Of a stretch of 64,000 nucleotides of DNA, positions 33,770 through 46,221 are shown one piece after another. The notes under the pieces were generated by a model, which worked only from the letters and a program-made list of their open reading frames with translations, was not told where the DNA came from and ran no database searches. A program made the position numbers and the translations under genes. The DNA lies in assembly GCA_914767885.1 (NCBI GenBank), contig CAJZBQ010000035.1:1-64000 (forward strand). The letters run 5' to 3'. Origin of the DNA: Blepharisma stoltei (taxonomy: Eukaryota > Ciliophora > Heterotrichea > Heterotrichida > Blepharismidae). The number at the start of each line of letters is the position of its first letter. The stretch's first letter is position 1.

Positions 33770-35566
33770 ATGTTCAACCCAGCCCAGTTCGAAGCTTACA
33801 AAAACATGATGAACGGCTCAAACATGAAGCAAAGCGCTGATATGATGTCGAAGATGACTGACGACCAGCTCAGACAATACCTGTCAATGGCTGGGATGGG
33901 GAATATGGATCCATCATTCTTTAGGTTGTGCGCCCTTTTTTATTGGAATTTTCCTAGTATCACATTTCCTCGGGATTTTTCGGTGAAACTTTTTCCTCAT
34001 TAATATTTACTCAGAAAATAATTAAAAATTCATCAAAAACTCTACAGAGGAAAAAAATTTTCGACAAATTTCATACAAAAATGTTCCGATCAAATTACAT
34101 TCAGCCCTCTTTAGGACTGCAGCAGCAAGTATGTCAAAGATGGACGAATCCACCTTGGAAAACATGAAAAACAACGTCCCAGCTGGTCGATTTCCTCAAC
34201 AATCCCCTCCACCACAGCCTGAGCCTCCAACTGCAACAGTGGTTGAAGCAACAGAAATAAAGAACCAAGGAAACACATATTTTAATCAAGGAAAATACAA
34301 AGAAGCCATTGACCGATACGAGGAAGCTTTAAGAAAGCTGCAAAAAGAGCCACTTTCAGAGTCAGCAAAAACCTTAGAAATTTCTTGCAGAATGAATTTA
34401 GCCAACTGTTTAGCCAAATTTGAGGATTATGACCAAATAATCGAACAGTGCAAAAAGGTCTTGATTTTTGGAGGAAATGCAAAGGCTTATTACAGATATG
34501 GACAGGCTTTAATGAAAAAAGGAGAATTAAAAGAAGCTAAAACGAAACTAGAAGAAGCTAAAAAACTGTCACCAAGTGACGAAAACAGTAAGATTTACAT
34601 TAGTTACAAAGTTATTAGAGGAGGTCAGAGCTGCTTCACTTGAAGCTTCACCGAAGAAAAATTCTCCGAAAATCGAAGAAATTGACGAACCAGTGAAAAA
34701 AGAAGACCCAAAGCCAACTGGACAGCTGAGCAATAAAGAAAAAAATCGAGGGATCGAGCTTAATGAAAAACTTCTCCAAGAAGAAACAAAAAATCCACCA
34801 AAAGAAGAAAAAGTTCCACAAAAAGAAGAAAAAGCTCCACAAAAGAAAATTATCATTGAAGAGCAAACGGAAGAACCTCCAAAGCAGCCTGCTCCGGCTA
34901 TAAACACTCCTATAGTTCCTCCAGGAAATATGAATAGTGAAATGATGAATAAAGGCATGGAAACTTTAAAAAACATGAGCCCTGAAGATTTGGAGAGGAT
35001 GACATCTTCTATTAAGAACATGGATCCGAAGTTCATGGAAAGCATGATGAAGAGCCAAGGATTAAACGTTTCGTCTGAACAAATACAAAATATGACTAAC
35101 TCTATAATTATTTATTTTTAAAATAATTTAATAAAGAAGATTAATTTTGTCCCATTATCATTAATTTTGCTTTTAGCCAATATAGAGTAAGATGATGAGC
35201 CCTGAAACCATCAAAATGATGTCACAAATGATGGGATCGGGAGGATTCCCTACTGCTGCTCCACAACAGCCTGGCTCAGCAGCAGCAGAAGCAAACCCTG
35301 GCATGCCGCAAATAAACGCAAACATGGTCCAAACCATGCTAAACAACCCTGAAATGAAAAACATGATGGGCCAAATGCTTGGCACCCAATTCGGCAGAAG
35401 TCCAGCCGAAATGGAAACAGTGATCGACTGCGTCAGCAAGTGCATGAATTTTGTTATGAAATTTGTAAACGCATACAGATTTTGCATGGGCGGAAACAGA
35501 AAATACATATCAAGTGCAGCTTTAGTAGGGCTGTTTTCTTACTGGATGGGGTGGATTAATATATAA
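33770..35566 (+). CDS. TPR/STI1-repeat membrane-anchored co-chaperone (OEP61-like)
   Basis: Built from exons 33770-33923, 34114-34587, 34604-35098 and 35190-35566. Two IESs and a 16-nt intron (34588-34603, GTAAGATTTACATTAG) separate them. The N-terminus (MFNPAQFEAYKNMM) is Met-rich and STI1-like. A TPR block follows: EIKNQGNTYFNQGKYKEAID, MNLANCLAKFEDYDQII, AYYRYGQALMKKGELKEA. Then comes a Lys/Glu/Pro linker and two STI1-like Met-rich repeats (EDLERMTSSIKNMDPKFM; MMSPETIKMMSQMM). The C-terminus has a hydrophobic anchor (AALVGLFSYWMGW). This order matches plant OEP61-type Hsp70 receptors. Role inferred: docking Hsp70-bound clients at a membrane. Confidence 0.85.
33924..34113. other. 190-bp IES in TPR gene
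   Basis: TTTAGG occurs at both ends. Keeping one TA joins TTC TTT A to GG ACT GCA, giving PSFFRTAAASMSKMDE in frame. AT-rich with multiple stops. Confidence 0.88.
35099..35189. mobile_element. 91-bp IES in TPR gene with short TIRs
   Basis: The ends ACTCTATA and TATAGAGT are inverted repeats next to TA. Removal joins ATG ACT A to AG ATG ATG, giving NMTKMMSPETIKMM in frame. A TA six bases further on gives an equally open alternative. Confidence 0.85.
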
Positions 35567-35613
35567 CTTATAATGAGTACTCTTAAGCATTTTTATATTT
35601 CTTATAAAATGAA

Positions 35614-35930
35614 GAAATAAAAGGTGACTGGAGGTTAATTCCATGTGGAGAGGTAGGACCTACCTAATTATGCTCGATTAAGGCTGTACCCCTTTTCAGT
35701 AGGCTTTTGAGTTTGGGATGCCTGATGAAGAGGTAGTTCTATTTCTCCTTGATGGGTTTTCAGTCCCAACCAGATGGGTGTACAACCACTTAGTTTTTGT
35801 CTATTGGGACTAGCGGGACAGCCTCAAAGGGTTTGTCTAACCTAGAAACTATTTCTGGATAAGCTGGATCTACATAGATAGTCAGGTTGCAGTTCACATC
35901 TAACAATTTGACTTTAATTTATAAAATGAA
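35614..35930. mobile_element. Retroposon-like family E copy, 12-bp duplication over a start codon
   Basis: TTATAAAATGAA occurs at 35602-35613 and 35919-35930 and flanks about 305 bp of GC-richer sequence. It shares GTAGGACCTACC and TTTTCAGTCCCAACCAGATG with the other family E copies. The right duplicate contains the ATG of the RAD23-like gene, so removal or retention leaves that protein unchanged. Confidence 0.82.
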
Positions 35931-36987
35931 AATTATTATCGACTGTAGAAAGATAGGAACATTCTCAGATATTGAGATAAACGATAACCTGCCATTATTG
36001 CAACAAATCATATCCTATCTGGATAGCCTAAGTATTGATACATCTCAAGCTCTTGTTGTCTATGGAGGGAAACAAATTAATCCCGAACTTACAATTTTGA
36101 ATCTCCCAGGACTAAGTAACACTCCAAAATTTCTTGTGTCTAAGCGTACAGTCCGCAATAATGGCCCAAATGTCATGCCTCAGGCCCCACCTCTGTATGA
36201 GTCTCAGCCTAATCCGGAACCCCAGCCTCAAATTGCAGTTAATAGTAATCATGAAAAAATCGCAAACAGCGATTTAGAAAGTGATGGTGAAGAAAAACCG
36301 ATCCCAAATTCAAGCAAAAAATGCAGCGCTGCACAAGATAAAAGTTTAAACATTGCACAAGTAAAAAATGCAAGCTGTGCGCAAAAGAAAAGTGCAAGCA
36401 CCATGCAAGAGAATAGTCCAAGCAGTGCACAAGAGAAAAGCCCAAACAATATACAAGATGATACCAATTGGGATTGGAAACTTGCACAATTAATGGAAGA
36501 AGGCTATGAGTTTGAAGATGCATATAAGGCTCTACAAGAATATGATGGTAATCTCGAGGAGTCAAGAAAATACTTAAAAGAGTTACATGTTCCAGAAGAT
36601 GTTCCAGAAGAGCCACCAAGCAGCACAAATGATGATGCTACCATATTAGACAATCTGCTTAAAAGCAAGGATCCAACAATTGTAGACTTAAGGGCGAAAA
36701 TAAGGAACGACCCCGGGTACATTTGGCAGTGGATTGAAAATTTAAAAGAGCAAGGTCAAAAGGTTTGAATTGACTTTTTTGAAAGAAATGCTTATATAAT
36801 AGTGGATGCTATATTTGATTCTCCAGAAGAAGTAACACCAAAGCCTCCAAACAAGCCACTCCTGAAAGAAAACAAGCCACCGCCTGCCGAATCAAAACCA
36901 CTAAAAAAGCTAGATGGCATTGAATCAGATTCAGACATGAGTGATGTGAGCTTTGACAGCAATGATTCTGAGTTAAATGAGATATAA
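35926..36987 (+). CDS. RAD23-like ubiquitin shuttle protein
   Basis: 353 codons with one TGA read as Trp (GQKVWIDFFERN). The N-terminal about 75 residues form a divergent ubiquitin-like fold (MKIIIDCRKIGTFSDIEIND ... ALVVYGGKQI). A low-complexity Ser/Gln/Lys region follows, then a UBA domain (KLAQLMEEGYEFEDAYKALQ..YDGNLEESRKYL). Next is an XPC-binding/STI1-like domain (LRAKIRNDPGYIWQWIENLK). The tail is acidic (GIESDSDMSDVSFDSND). The Ubl-UBA-XPCB order is that of RAD23, which carries polyubiquitinated proteins to the proteasome and supports nucleotide excision repair. The second UBA of canonical RAD23 is missing. Confidence 0.78.
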
Positions 36988-37061
36988 GTAATTAATATCA
37001 TAAACAAAGTAAAAATTCTATAATTGTGTGCAAATATATATAATAAAATGGTAAATTATGA

Positions 37062-39075
<2,014 letters not shown>

Positions 39076-39203
39076 TTTAAAATTATTTGAAATGAATAAA
39101 TATGAAGCAGATTATAATGATTTTTATATAAATTTGGCATTAAAAATAGAGAAAATAACACAGTAAAATTAATGTATCTGTTAGAAATGATTAATTAGTA
39201 AAA

Positions 39204-39673
39204 ATGAATGAAGGATTGCTCCCATTGCTTGACAGTTCGGAAGATGAGTCAGAATTAGATAACTTCCCTTTTACTATGCCTGGGTTAATCACAATGCCAA
39301 GCACAGGGAGAAGGTTTACACAATGGTCAAAAGAGTCAGCCAGTGCAACTGAAGTCAGCAATCCTGAGTTTTCGCCAATCAGAAGCCACAAGCGACGATC
39401 CACAATGGCTACAACACTTACTAAAACCCCGACCGTTGATCACAGTTTTCTATTCAAATTAAGATGTGACCACTGCAAAGCTTATATCAAGCCTGTCGAG
39501 TCCTCAATACCTACTAGTGCAGCCTGATTTGACTGTGGTAGTATGTGCCTACTGGGCTGCTGGTTTGGGACTTGCCTTTTTCCCCTCATTGATGCCTCAT
39601 ATCAGCTTTCCCAAAAAAGTGCAGCCAATGCGGAAAAACTTTAATCCCTTCAAGAAATACATTTTCTATATAA
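39204..39673 (+). CDS. LITAF-like membrane zinc-ribbon protein
   Basis: The acidic N-terminus (MNEGLLPLLDSSEDESE) leads to the LITAF-type domain: KLRCDHCKAYIKPVESS, then WFDCGSMCLLGCWFGTCLFP as membrane-inserted hydrophobic core, then a second Cys pair KKCSQCGKTLI. TGA is read as Trp at the start of the core. The final Cys-x2-Cys lies one base out of frame, at about 39605-39611 in TTTCCCAAAAAAG. A missing base there would restore SYQLS-PKKCSQCGKTL. LITAF proteins sit on late endosome membranes. It is either an assembly indel or a damaged gene. Confidence 0.65.
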
Positions 39674-39813
39674 AATAATCAATAAATATATAACTATAGC
39701 TCAAGTGTACTTCTAGGTTGCCCATATAACTTATTTGAATGAACACCTATAAGAAAAATAACGATTAGATAAATAATTGTGTAAGGGCGCCCAAGGTATA
39801 AAATATACACAAA

Positions 39814-40767
39814 ATGGAAGACCTTCCCCAAAAACTCTTTGAAGAAATGCGGAAAGAGTACAATCGATCTTTAAATGAAGCTGACATAGAGGACAAATCT
39901 GACCTAAAAATTGCCTTCCCAGACCTTACTGTGTGATTTTACAACAAAGACTGCCAGCAAGCTCTATCTGAAGTCAAGCGCATCTGGGAAAAAGTTACAA
40001 GCGACAAATTTGGTAGTAAATCATTGTAAACGCTAATAAGGAACCAATTTCTCCAAATTTTTTCTGAAACTCTTGTAAGGAGACACCAAAGGTACCTGAA
40101 GCTGCTAAAAGAAGCTCCTCTGACTGTAGTCTTAATGTAGAAAAGATTATTAGACACTGCTTTAGGCGTCTATAGGAACCTGACCCTCCCATACCCTCAT
40201 TTGAAGGACCAAGATATAGAAACTCTATTAAACCATAATAGCTTATCATTTTTAGAAATAAATGACGCCACTAGGCTGACGAGCGAAAACATCGAAGATT
40301 TGGTACCTGTTTATATGTTGGCGAGCTTTGCAGAAATCACCGATTTAAAGTCAGCGTTTGAAGAAGGCTTTGAAGGGTACTCGCTGAGGCTGAATATAGG
40401 AAACTCGTCATCTGAAACTGATGTAGTTGACATTAGGGGAAATAAAGCGATTTGAGATGCGGCTATACAATTGTAAGGGATATATAGAGAAAGCGGGTTT
40501 AAAGACAAAGCTGCAGAAGTGGTGCTGTATGAGCATACCACGAGGCAGTTTAGGCCGCCAAAAACAGCAGTGGCGACTTGTTATATCGATGTATATCAGT
40601 ATCTACTTCAAGCCAATACTGAGCCTACATCGGTTTTAGAAATAAAATCTTATGAGTCTTCTTTTAAGGTAGAAGTTCCTCAAAAATACATGTTAATGAC
40701 TGTAGTAAATGATGAACTCTATGAGTCCCCAAAGCTTGCATTTTCTGTATATTTCAATAATTTTTAA
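39814..40767 (+). CDS. Hypothetical protein, about 260 aa
   Basis: Exons 39814-40015, 40175-40472 and 40488-40767. A 159-bp IES and a 15-nt intron (40473-40487, GTAAGGGATATATAG) separate them. Joins read SDKFGRNLTLPYPHLKD and DAAIQLESGFKDKAAEV. TGA is Trp at LTVWFYNKD and KAIWDAA. The protein is soluble with mixed secondary structure; the C-terminal part (EIKSYESSFKVEVPQKYMLM) looks beta-rich. No domain recognised. Confidence 0.75.
40016..40174. other. 159-bp IES in hypothetical gene
   Basis: Keeping one TA joins TTT GGT A to GG AAC CTG. The length is a multiple of three, but in-frame stops inside (TAA at 40028) make retention disruptive. Confidence 0.8.
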
Positions 40768-40822
40768 AAAAAAAATTAAAATAATTAATTTATTAGAAAA
40801 AAAAATTAAAAAAATATTTCAA

Positions 40823-40955
40823 TATAGCCCAGGATAGCTTATAGCTCTATTAGTCAATAGGCTATCAGAATAACTTTTGGATACAAAATATTATAAAGCA
40901 ACTCCGAAAAGCTGGCAAACTAAAGCCAGACCTATAAGCTGTCCTCAGCTATATA
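40823..40955. mobile_element. TATAGCCCA-family TIR element, 133 bp
   Basis: The left end TATAGCCCAGGATAGCTTAT and the right end ATAAGCTGTCCTCAGCTATA are imperfect inverted repeats. Same family as 9326 and 28930. It ends immediately before the ATG of the next small gene. Confidence 0.75.
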
Positions 40956-40958
40956 TTG

Positions 40959-41198
40959 ATGCCAGAGGACAAAATTTATGTCATCACAAAAAGAATCAAA
41001 TTAATCGCCAACAAGCTTGCAGCGCTCAAAAAAGAAATCGAAAGAACCAACATAAAGCTTGTCCAACAGACTGCAGCATTCCCTACTATTCGGTATGACG
41101 AGCAAAGGCTGTTTATCTCCACAGAGCGGAAAAGCAACTATGCATGTTTTTCAAAAGCTTGTGCAAAGAAAAATAAAAAACAATGCGAGGTTATGTAG
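40959..41198 (+). CDS. Hypothetical small basic protein, 79 aa
   Basis: ATG at 40959 to TAG at 41196-41198. Helical N-terminus (KRIKLIANKLAALKKEIERT), basic overall, with three Cys in the C-terminal half. No known domain seen. The family D element ends just upstream, so the true start could lie before it. Confidence 0.55.
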   Translation: MPEDKIYVITKRIKLIANKLAALKKEIERTNIKLVQQTAAFPTIRYDEQRLFISTERKSNYACFSKACAKKNKKQCEVM

Positions 41199-41233
41199 AT
41201 TATAAATAATGATAATAAGCTAAATAGTTAGCC

Positions 41234-41518
41234 TTAAAAGTGTTTTTGAGGCTTCAATGGTGCTGGGGTTGCATAAGGCTGATTTGGCTGGAAATCCAAC
41301 ATGGGTCTGACTTGATGCTTGTGATATTCGTCCCTCATTTGCAAAAATGAGTCAAATCCTCCAGCTTTAACAAAGCGTCTTCGTACTCTGGAGTTTTTCG
41401 CTAGCTCTCTATGATGTACCCACCCTATGTTCAAACACAAAGCCCAATAGAGTAAGCTGACGATAGATCCTGCTTTTAGCACTGTCTTGAGATAAGAAGG
41501 ATAGTGAGTTCTCACCAT
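41234..41518 (-). CDS. Small single-pass membrane protein, 94 aa
   Basis: ATG at 41518. A basic N-terminus (MVRTHYPSYLKTVLKAG) precedes a hydrophobic helix (SIVSLLYWALCLNIGW), then a charged helix (RVRRRFVKAGGFDSFLQMRD) and a Pro-rich tail. The shape suggests a mitochondrial inner-membrane small subunit, but I cannot name a family. It shares a short intergenic region with the divergent DDRGK1 gene. Confidence 0.6.
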   Translation of the reverse strand: MVRTHYPSYLKTVLKAGSIVSLLYWALCLNIGWVHHRELAKNSRVRRRFVKAGGFDSFLQMRDEYHKHQVRPMLDFQPNQPYATPAPLKPQKHF

Positions 41519-41556
41519 TTTAAAGATAATAAGGAACTATTATTCCATATTTATAT

Positions 41557-42417
41557 ATGATTATTGAAGCTATTAGTGTCCTTTTATTGACGATTGTGAT
41601 AGGAGCTATAGGCTTTTGGGCGCTTAAACAAAAATCAGGGCCAGTTGTGCAGCCTCAGGAGGTGGAAAAAAATGCAAAAGGGAGGATGAATTTAAAATTA
41701 AGACAGAAACAGACACAAGAGGTAGAAGCAGAAGAAAAGACCGAAGAAGACGACGAAAAGTCAGAGCTATCAAGAAGGGAAGCAGCTAAATTAGCGAAAA
41801 AAGAAGAGAAAAAAGCACAGAGGGAAGCCAAAAAACAAGCTTATGAAGAAAAGCTGCAGAGGCAGAATGAAAAAAATGCGAAATATTTAGAGAAAGAAAA
41901 AGAAAGAGAGCAAAAAGAAAAGGAAGAGGAAGAAAGGCTGAAGAAGATTGAGGAAGAAAAACAGAAAAAAGAGGAAGAGGAGTACGCGAAATGGAAAGAT
42001 ATGTTCGCAGTTGATGAAGGAGGAGAAGAAGCTGAAGAAGCTGGGTACGATTTGAAAAAATTCATTGATTTTATTAAAATGAGAAAAGTTGTAATGGTTG
42101 AAGAACTGGCTTCTGAATTCGGCCTGGACGGAAAAACAGCTGTATCAAGACTAGACGACTTAGAAAAGGGTGGATGGATTAATGGCATAAAAGACGAGAG
42201 AGGGAAATACATTTATATCACAGAAGAAGAGTTTCTGGATGTCAAAAAATACATAGAAAAGAGAGGCAGGGTGTCACGGGCTGAGCTTTGTAATGAAGGA
42301 AATAGGCTGGTAAGGCTGGATCCTACAGAAGAAGATAAAGCAAAAATCCAGGCTGAAGAAAGAGCGCTTGTAGAAATACTAGAACAAGATGATAAAGAAG
42401 AGAGAAAAGGGAATTAA
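41557..42417 (+). CDS. DDRGK1: DDRGK domain protein (UFBP1), UFMylation
   Basis: 286 residues. An N-terminal membrane anchor (IIEAISVLLLTIVIGAIGFW) is followed by a long K/E coiled coil with repeated EKEREQKEKEEEERL. The conserved DDRGK/PCI-like winged-helix region comes last: YAKWKDMFAVDEGGEE, FIKMRKVVMVEELASEFGL, then IKDERGKYIYITEEE, which holds the family signature (DERGK here for DDRGK). DDRGK1 is an ER-membrane adaptor and substrate of the UFM1 ligase complex, linked to ER quality control. Continuous frame, no intron or IES. Confidence 0.93.
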   Translation: MIIEAISVLLLTIVIGAIGFWALKQKSGPVVQPQEVEKNAKGRMNLKLRQKQTQEVEAEEKTEEDDEKSELSRREAAKLAKKEEKKAQREAKKQAYEEKLQRQNEKNAKYLEKEKEREQKEKEEEERLKKIEEEKQKKEEEEYAKWKDMFAVDEGGEEAEEAGYDLKKFIDFIKMRKVVMVEELASEFGLDGKTAVSRLDDLEKGGWINGIKDERGKYIYITEEEFLDVKKYIEKRGRVSRAELCNEGNRLVRLDPTEEDKAKIQAEERALVEILEQDDKEERKGN

Positions 42418-42453
42418 CATTTTTATGATAATTATTCGAGAATAAACATGAAA

Positions 42454-43845
42454 TTATCTTCCTTCGATAATCGCTTTTCTCCAGCTGTCTGAAAACTCAT
42501 CTAAATGCTGCATAAATTCATCTTGGAAGTCTTGAGAATTTCTTCTTGACAGCTGGAGCTTTGGCAGGTTAAATGCTGTAGGAGTCGGACTTTTTGACTT
42601 GATTTTTTCGTCATTTAAAGCAGCTTTTTCGTGATGCAGGCTCTCATATGACTCTTTGATTTTCATTAGCAAAGCTCCAAAGGGTTTATCAAGCTGTATA
42701 ACTGTATAGTGTATGCATTTTTATAGAACACTATGAAATTCCTTTTATTTCCAAAAGTCTTAATAGCACCCAAAGCCTAAAAAGGGTTTTTTAAAAAAAT
42801 TGTTAAAGCTAAATACCATTATAAAATTTGGAAAAAATTAACTCCCCCCCCCCCCCTCCGTGAGCGAACAAAACCATTAGAAAAATCGCCATTTTTTGAC
42901 CAAAAACCCACCCTCCGTGAGTGAACAAAAATTTTTTTAATAGAAAAAATTTTAATGGAAAAAAATTTTGATATATAAGTGATAATTAGTATAATGAAAT
43001 CTAGAGCTAATTCTGTTTAATTTTAAACAAATTGCGTTTTTTAAAACATAAATTTTGCAAATTAAATTAATATTTGCTTCCCAATTTTTGCAAATTAGGA
43101 TTTTTTTAAATTTCGAAAAAAATATTTTTTATAAAATTTATATATAAATTTTTTTAAAAACAAAAATTAACCCCCCTCCGTGAGCGAACAAAAATTTTTT
43201 TGTTCGCTCACGGAGGGGGGGGGGGAGTAAGGAAATTTATTAGGAAACATTTTAAATTTAAATAAAATAAAAAAATAATCATTAAAATCGATAGCATATT
43301 GCAATGGACCTTACAGCTATATCAAAAACTGAATTAATAGCTTGATATTTTTCCTCATTACTGGCGTTTTCAGACTTTTTCAGTTTCTCTAACAGATCAG
43401 CTGTCAATTCAGAAAAATCTCTATTATTAGGCATCCTCACAGTGCTTAAGTCTTGGACTTGCTTTGCATCATTAAACACATAAAACCCAGACGAGGAATT
43501 TTTCAGAAGTTTAATCGGGGAAGGATTTTTGCTTTGTATAGGAGAATCTCCTATAATAAAGTTAAAAGCTGAGCTGGATTTGTGGTGTTTAGTTGTCTGA
43601 ACTGTTAAAAATTCTGGATTTGCGGGAGAATTGCTGCGCTGAGTTGGCAAATTTGAACTAATTTTACGAATTTTTTGAGTTTTGATAGCTGCGTATGGGG
43701 AATTATTTCAGTCTCTATTGGTCAGCCCTACAAATTTGGAATTGGGGGAAATTAAAGAATGTTTTAAATCGAGTTTAAATTTTGGCTTTGCGTTATTTTG
43801 TAATTGATCGCTTTTGTTTCTGAGATGTTGGTGTGGCTTCTGCAT
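42454..43845 (-). CDS. Hypothetical protein with large IES
   Basis: Exon 1 (43845-43292) encodes a Ser/Asn/Lys-rich protein starting MQKPHQHLRNKSDQL, with one TGA as Trp (LTNRDWNNS). Exon 2 (42706-42454) ends EFSDSWRKAIIEGR. TA-to-TA removal of 42707-43291 gives SIAICYTVIQLDKPFGALLM in frame. No domain recognised; many SP/SN sites suggest a phosphorylated cytoskeletal or regulatory protein. Confidence 0.75.
42707..43291. mobile_element. 585-bp composite IES with family B ends
   Basis: TA-bounded and frame-restoring (tgc tat aca gtt). It holds a near full-length family B element: left arm ACTCCCCCCCCCCCCCTCCG at about 42841, and a right-hand hairpin CTCCGTGAGCGAACAAAA...TTTTGTTCGCTCACGGAG at about 43174-43226. 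The interior motifs (GATATATAAGTGATAATTAG, AAATCTAGAGCTAATTCTG) recur in other family B copies. Confidence 0.88.
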
Positions 43846-43911
43846 ATAATTATTAATTAGACAGAAAGCAAAATTGTGATTGAAAAAAAGCTTAGTTACG
43901 GAAAATCCATT

Positions 43912-44325
43912 TTAAGGTTTATTAAGTGTTACTTTGATTATATGCCCATCGATAATTATTGTGGTTTCTTCTTGTTTAGGGACATCTTTAAGATCCGCTA
44001 TATCACTCATTTCACCCATTATCTCAGTAGGAGTATGAGTTTCGTCTGCTAATTTATTTTGTGAAGTCAATATTTCAGTTGAATCTGAATTTTTTGGATC
44101 TTCATGATGTATTTCCATTTCATCACCAACATCAGTCTCATTTTCTTCTTTCGGAGATAATTTAATTTTCTTCTCATCTGAAGGAAATTCAGGCGGAGTT
44201 CTATACTCAGAATAACTTTCACTGCTTGCTGGGCTCAATTTACACATTTTATTTTCCTGTACTATTGCGCATTCTAGCTCTGTTCGTTGTCTCTTCAAAG
44301 GGCTTAGAGAGTTATCTTCTTCCAT
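43912..44325 (-). CDS. Hypothetical acidic nuclear-type protein, 137 aa
   Basis: ATG at 44325. A basic patch PLKRQR near the N-terminus could be a nuclear signal. The rest is Glu/Ser/Thr-rich with SP/TP sites (SPKEENETDVGDEME) and a short hydrophobic C-terminal strand (TTIIIDGHIIKVTL). No domain recognised. Uninterrupted. Confidence 0.65.
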   Translation of the reverse strand: MEEDNSLSPLKRQRTELECAIVQENKMCKLSPASSESYSEYRTPPEFPSDEKKIKLSPKEENETDVGDEMEIHHEDPKNSDSTEILTSQNKLADETHTPTEIMGEMSDIADLKDVPKQEETTIIIDGHIIKVTLNKP

Positions 44326-44379
44326 TTTAATTATAATCCCGCCTTATCATATGAAATTAATAAGCAATTTTCTATTTAA

Positions 44380-45817
44380 TTAAATGCAATGTTCTATCCA
44401 AAGTCTATATAAATGCCCATTGATCTGGTTAAGCCTTTCAATTTCTTCAGAGTTCGCTGCAATATTTTGGTCTTCTTTATTTTCTTCATTTGGCTCAAAT
44501 TTTTTCCTTTGGAATTCAAATCCTATTGTATCAGGCTCTCCTTCCAGCTGTTTTTTTAAGATTTTTACAGGCTGATGTGTGAGCATTTGCTCTGTAAAAT
44601 CACTTGGTCTTGGTATGCAAAATAAGCTGACAACTTCTCCTTTGTGAATGCTAACTCCCCCCCTCCGTGAGTGAACAAAAAAATTTTGTTCACTCACGGA
44701 GGGGGGTAATTTTTTTTTTTAAAAAATTTATATATAAATTTTATAAAAAATTTTTTTTTTCGAAATTTAAAAAAATCCTAATTCGCAAAAATTGGAAAGC
44801 AAATATTAATTCAATTTGTAAAATTTATGTTTTAAAAAGCAATTCGTTTAAAATTAAATAGAATTAGCTCTAGATTTCATTATACTAATTATTATTTATA
44901 TATCAAAATTTTTGTTCACTCACGGAGGTGGGTTTTTGGCAAAAAATAGCGATTTTTCTAATGGTTTTGTTCACTCACGGAGGGGGGGGAGTAAAAGTTT
45001 TTATTTTTTGGCCAGTTTGTGGATTTAACACAAAAACTTTGTCGGTCGAGGCTAGTAAAAATTGCTCATTTGTGGTAAGGACTAAATTTGTGATAGGCCT
45101 TTGGTCGATATCCCAGGTTAAAATTTCATTATTTCTATTAAAATAAACTTTCCCATCATCTCCAGCTACATAAAGTTTGTTATTGCCTTGCTCGCTTACT
45201 TCAATCGCATTTAATGGACAATTTACGAATTTTTCGTAAAAAAATTCCCAATTTCTATACACTTTAAATGACCGATCTCTAGAGCATGAAAAAATGCTTG
45301 TCCCTAATACAGCCATATCTGTGATAGGCATTAAGTGTTGGGAAAAATTCCTAAAAGGCATATAATTTCCAGCCAAAACTTGGGAAACTGCGAAAACTTG
45401 TATTGAGGCATCTTCGCTTGCACTGATAAAAAATCCTTCAATTATTTGTAAGGCAGTGACTTTATTAAAGTGAGGCTTCCATATATGCATTAACACTCCT
45501 GTGTTTATGTCCCATAACATAAGCTGGCCTTGGACTGTTCCAGCCAGAATCATCCAATTGTAGCTGATTATTGCAGAAACTTGTTCAAGGGTCGAGGACT
45601 TTTTTTCTGGGGCTTCTTTGCCAAACCTGTAATAATTGATTAATGATTTGTGGCCTTGAGGGGCAATTATTGTGTTATTGGAGAGAGTTAAGCTTTGCTT
45701 GTGTAGAGAAATGGTTTCGGTGAAATGAGCGAGGAGTGATAGCGTGGGAGGCTCCCAAATATAAATATTGGGATCGTCTTTGGATGTTGATATGACGACC
45801 TCACCTAAATATTCCAT
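44380..45817 (-). CDS. WDR18/IPI3-like WD40 protein (ribosome biogenesis)
   Basis: Exon 1 is 45817-44992 and exon 2 is 44651-44380, joined after a 340-bp IES as GQKIKTFSIHKGEVVSLFC. WD blades include DPNIYIWEPPTLSLLAHF, LAGTVQGQLMLWDINTG, FISASEDASIQVFAVSQVL, HLMPITDMAVLGTSIFSCSR and LLASTDKVFVLNPQTGQ. The order, the QVLAG-HLMPITD region and the short C-terminal helix (EEIERLNQINGHLYRLW) match WDR18/IPI3. That protein works in the Rix1 complex for 60S pre-ribosome maturation. Confidence 0.82.
44652..44991. mobile_element. 340-bp family B IES in WDR18-like gene
   Basis: The two ends are TAACTCCCCCCCTCCGTGAG and CTCACGGAGGGGGGGGAGTA, an inverted pair next to TA. Removal joins ACT TTT A to GC ATT CAC in frame. 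The interior is the reverse complement of the family B interior at 42841-43173. Confidence 0.92.
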
Positions 45818-46221
45818 TTATTTATAATATAGAAAATGAATGGAGAATTATTGTGTGGTAAAGTGATAATTTGAACTTTTTTATTTGTAGTATAATATAC
45901 TAAAAAATTTAATTGCTATGCAATTATTTACCATTCTAATCTGGAGACTCTTATTTGTTATCATAATGTGATTAAATTTGAAAATTCAAGGATAAAATTT
46001 GTAATAATGACTGAAAAGTTTAGCAAAAATATTTAAAATAAATTTTATTGTTCCAATGCTCATTTATGAAAATTGTAGCTTAATTAAAGTTAATTCATGA
46101 CATTTTCAGATTTAATAAGAAGATAATACGATTCTACAATATAAATATAATGACCATTTTTGATTTTGGTATTGTCTGTTTTGCTCTTTGAATACTCCTT
46201 TCATTCATCTACAAGCCAACT
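45818..46221. other. AT-rich intergenic region
   Basis: Divergent promoter space between the WDR18-like gene and the RING gene. No gene or repeat recognised. Confidence 0.5.

Noticed and set aside
36239-36722. Open frames on the minus strand across the RAD23-like gene
   Set aside because: Antisense shadows of a well-supported coding frame.
41841-42212. Ser/Phe-rich minus-strand frame over DDRGK1
   Set aside because: Antisense of a Lys/Glu coiled coil always yields Ser/Phe/Leu-rich frames; no independent support.
43906-44325. Transcription factor call for the acidic protein
   Set aside because: Only composition and a possible nuclear signal support it; no DNA-binding domain is visible.
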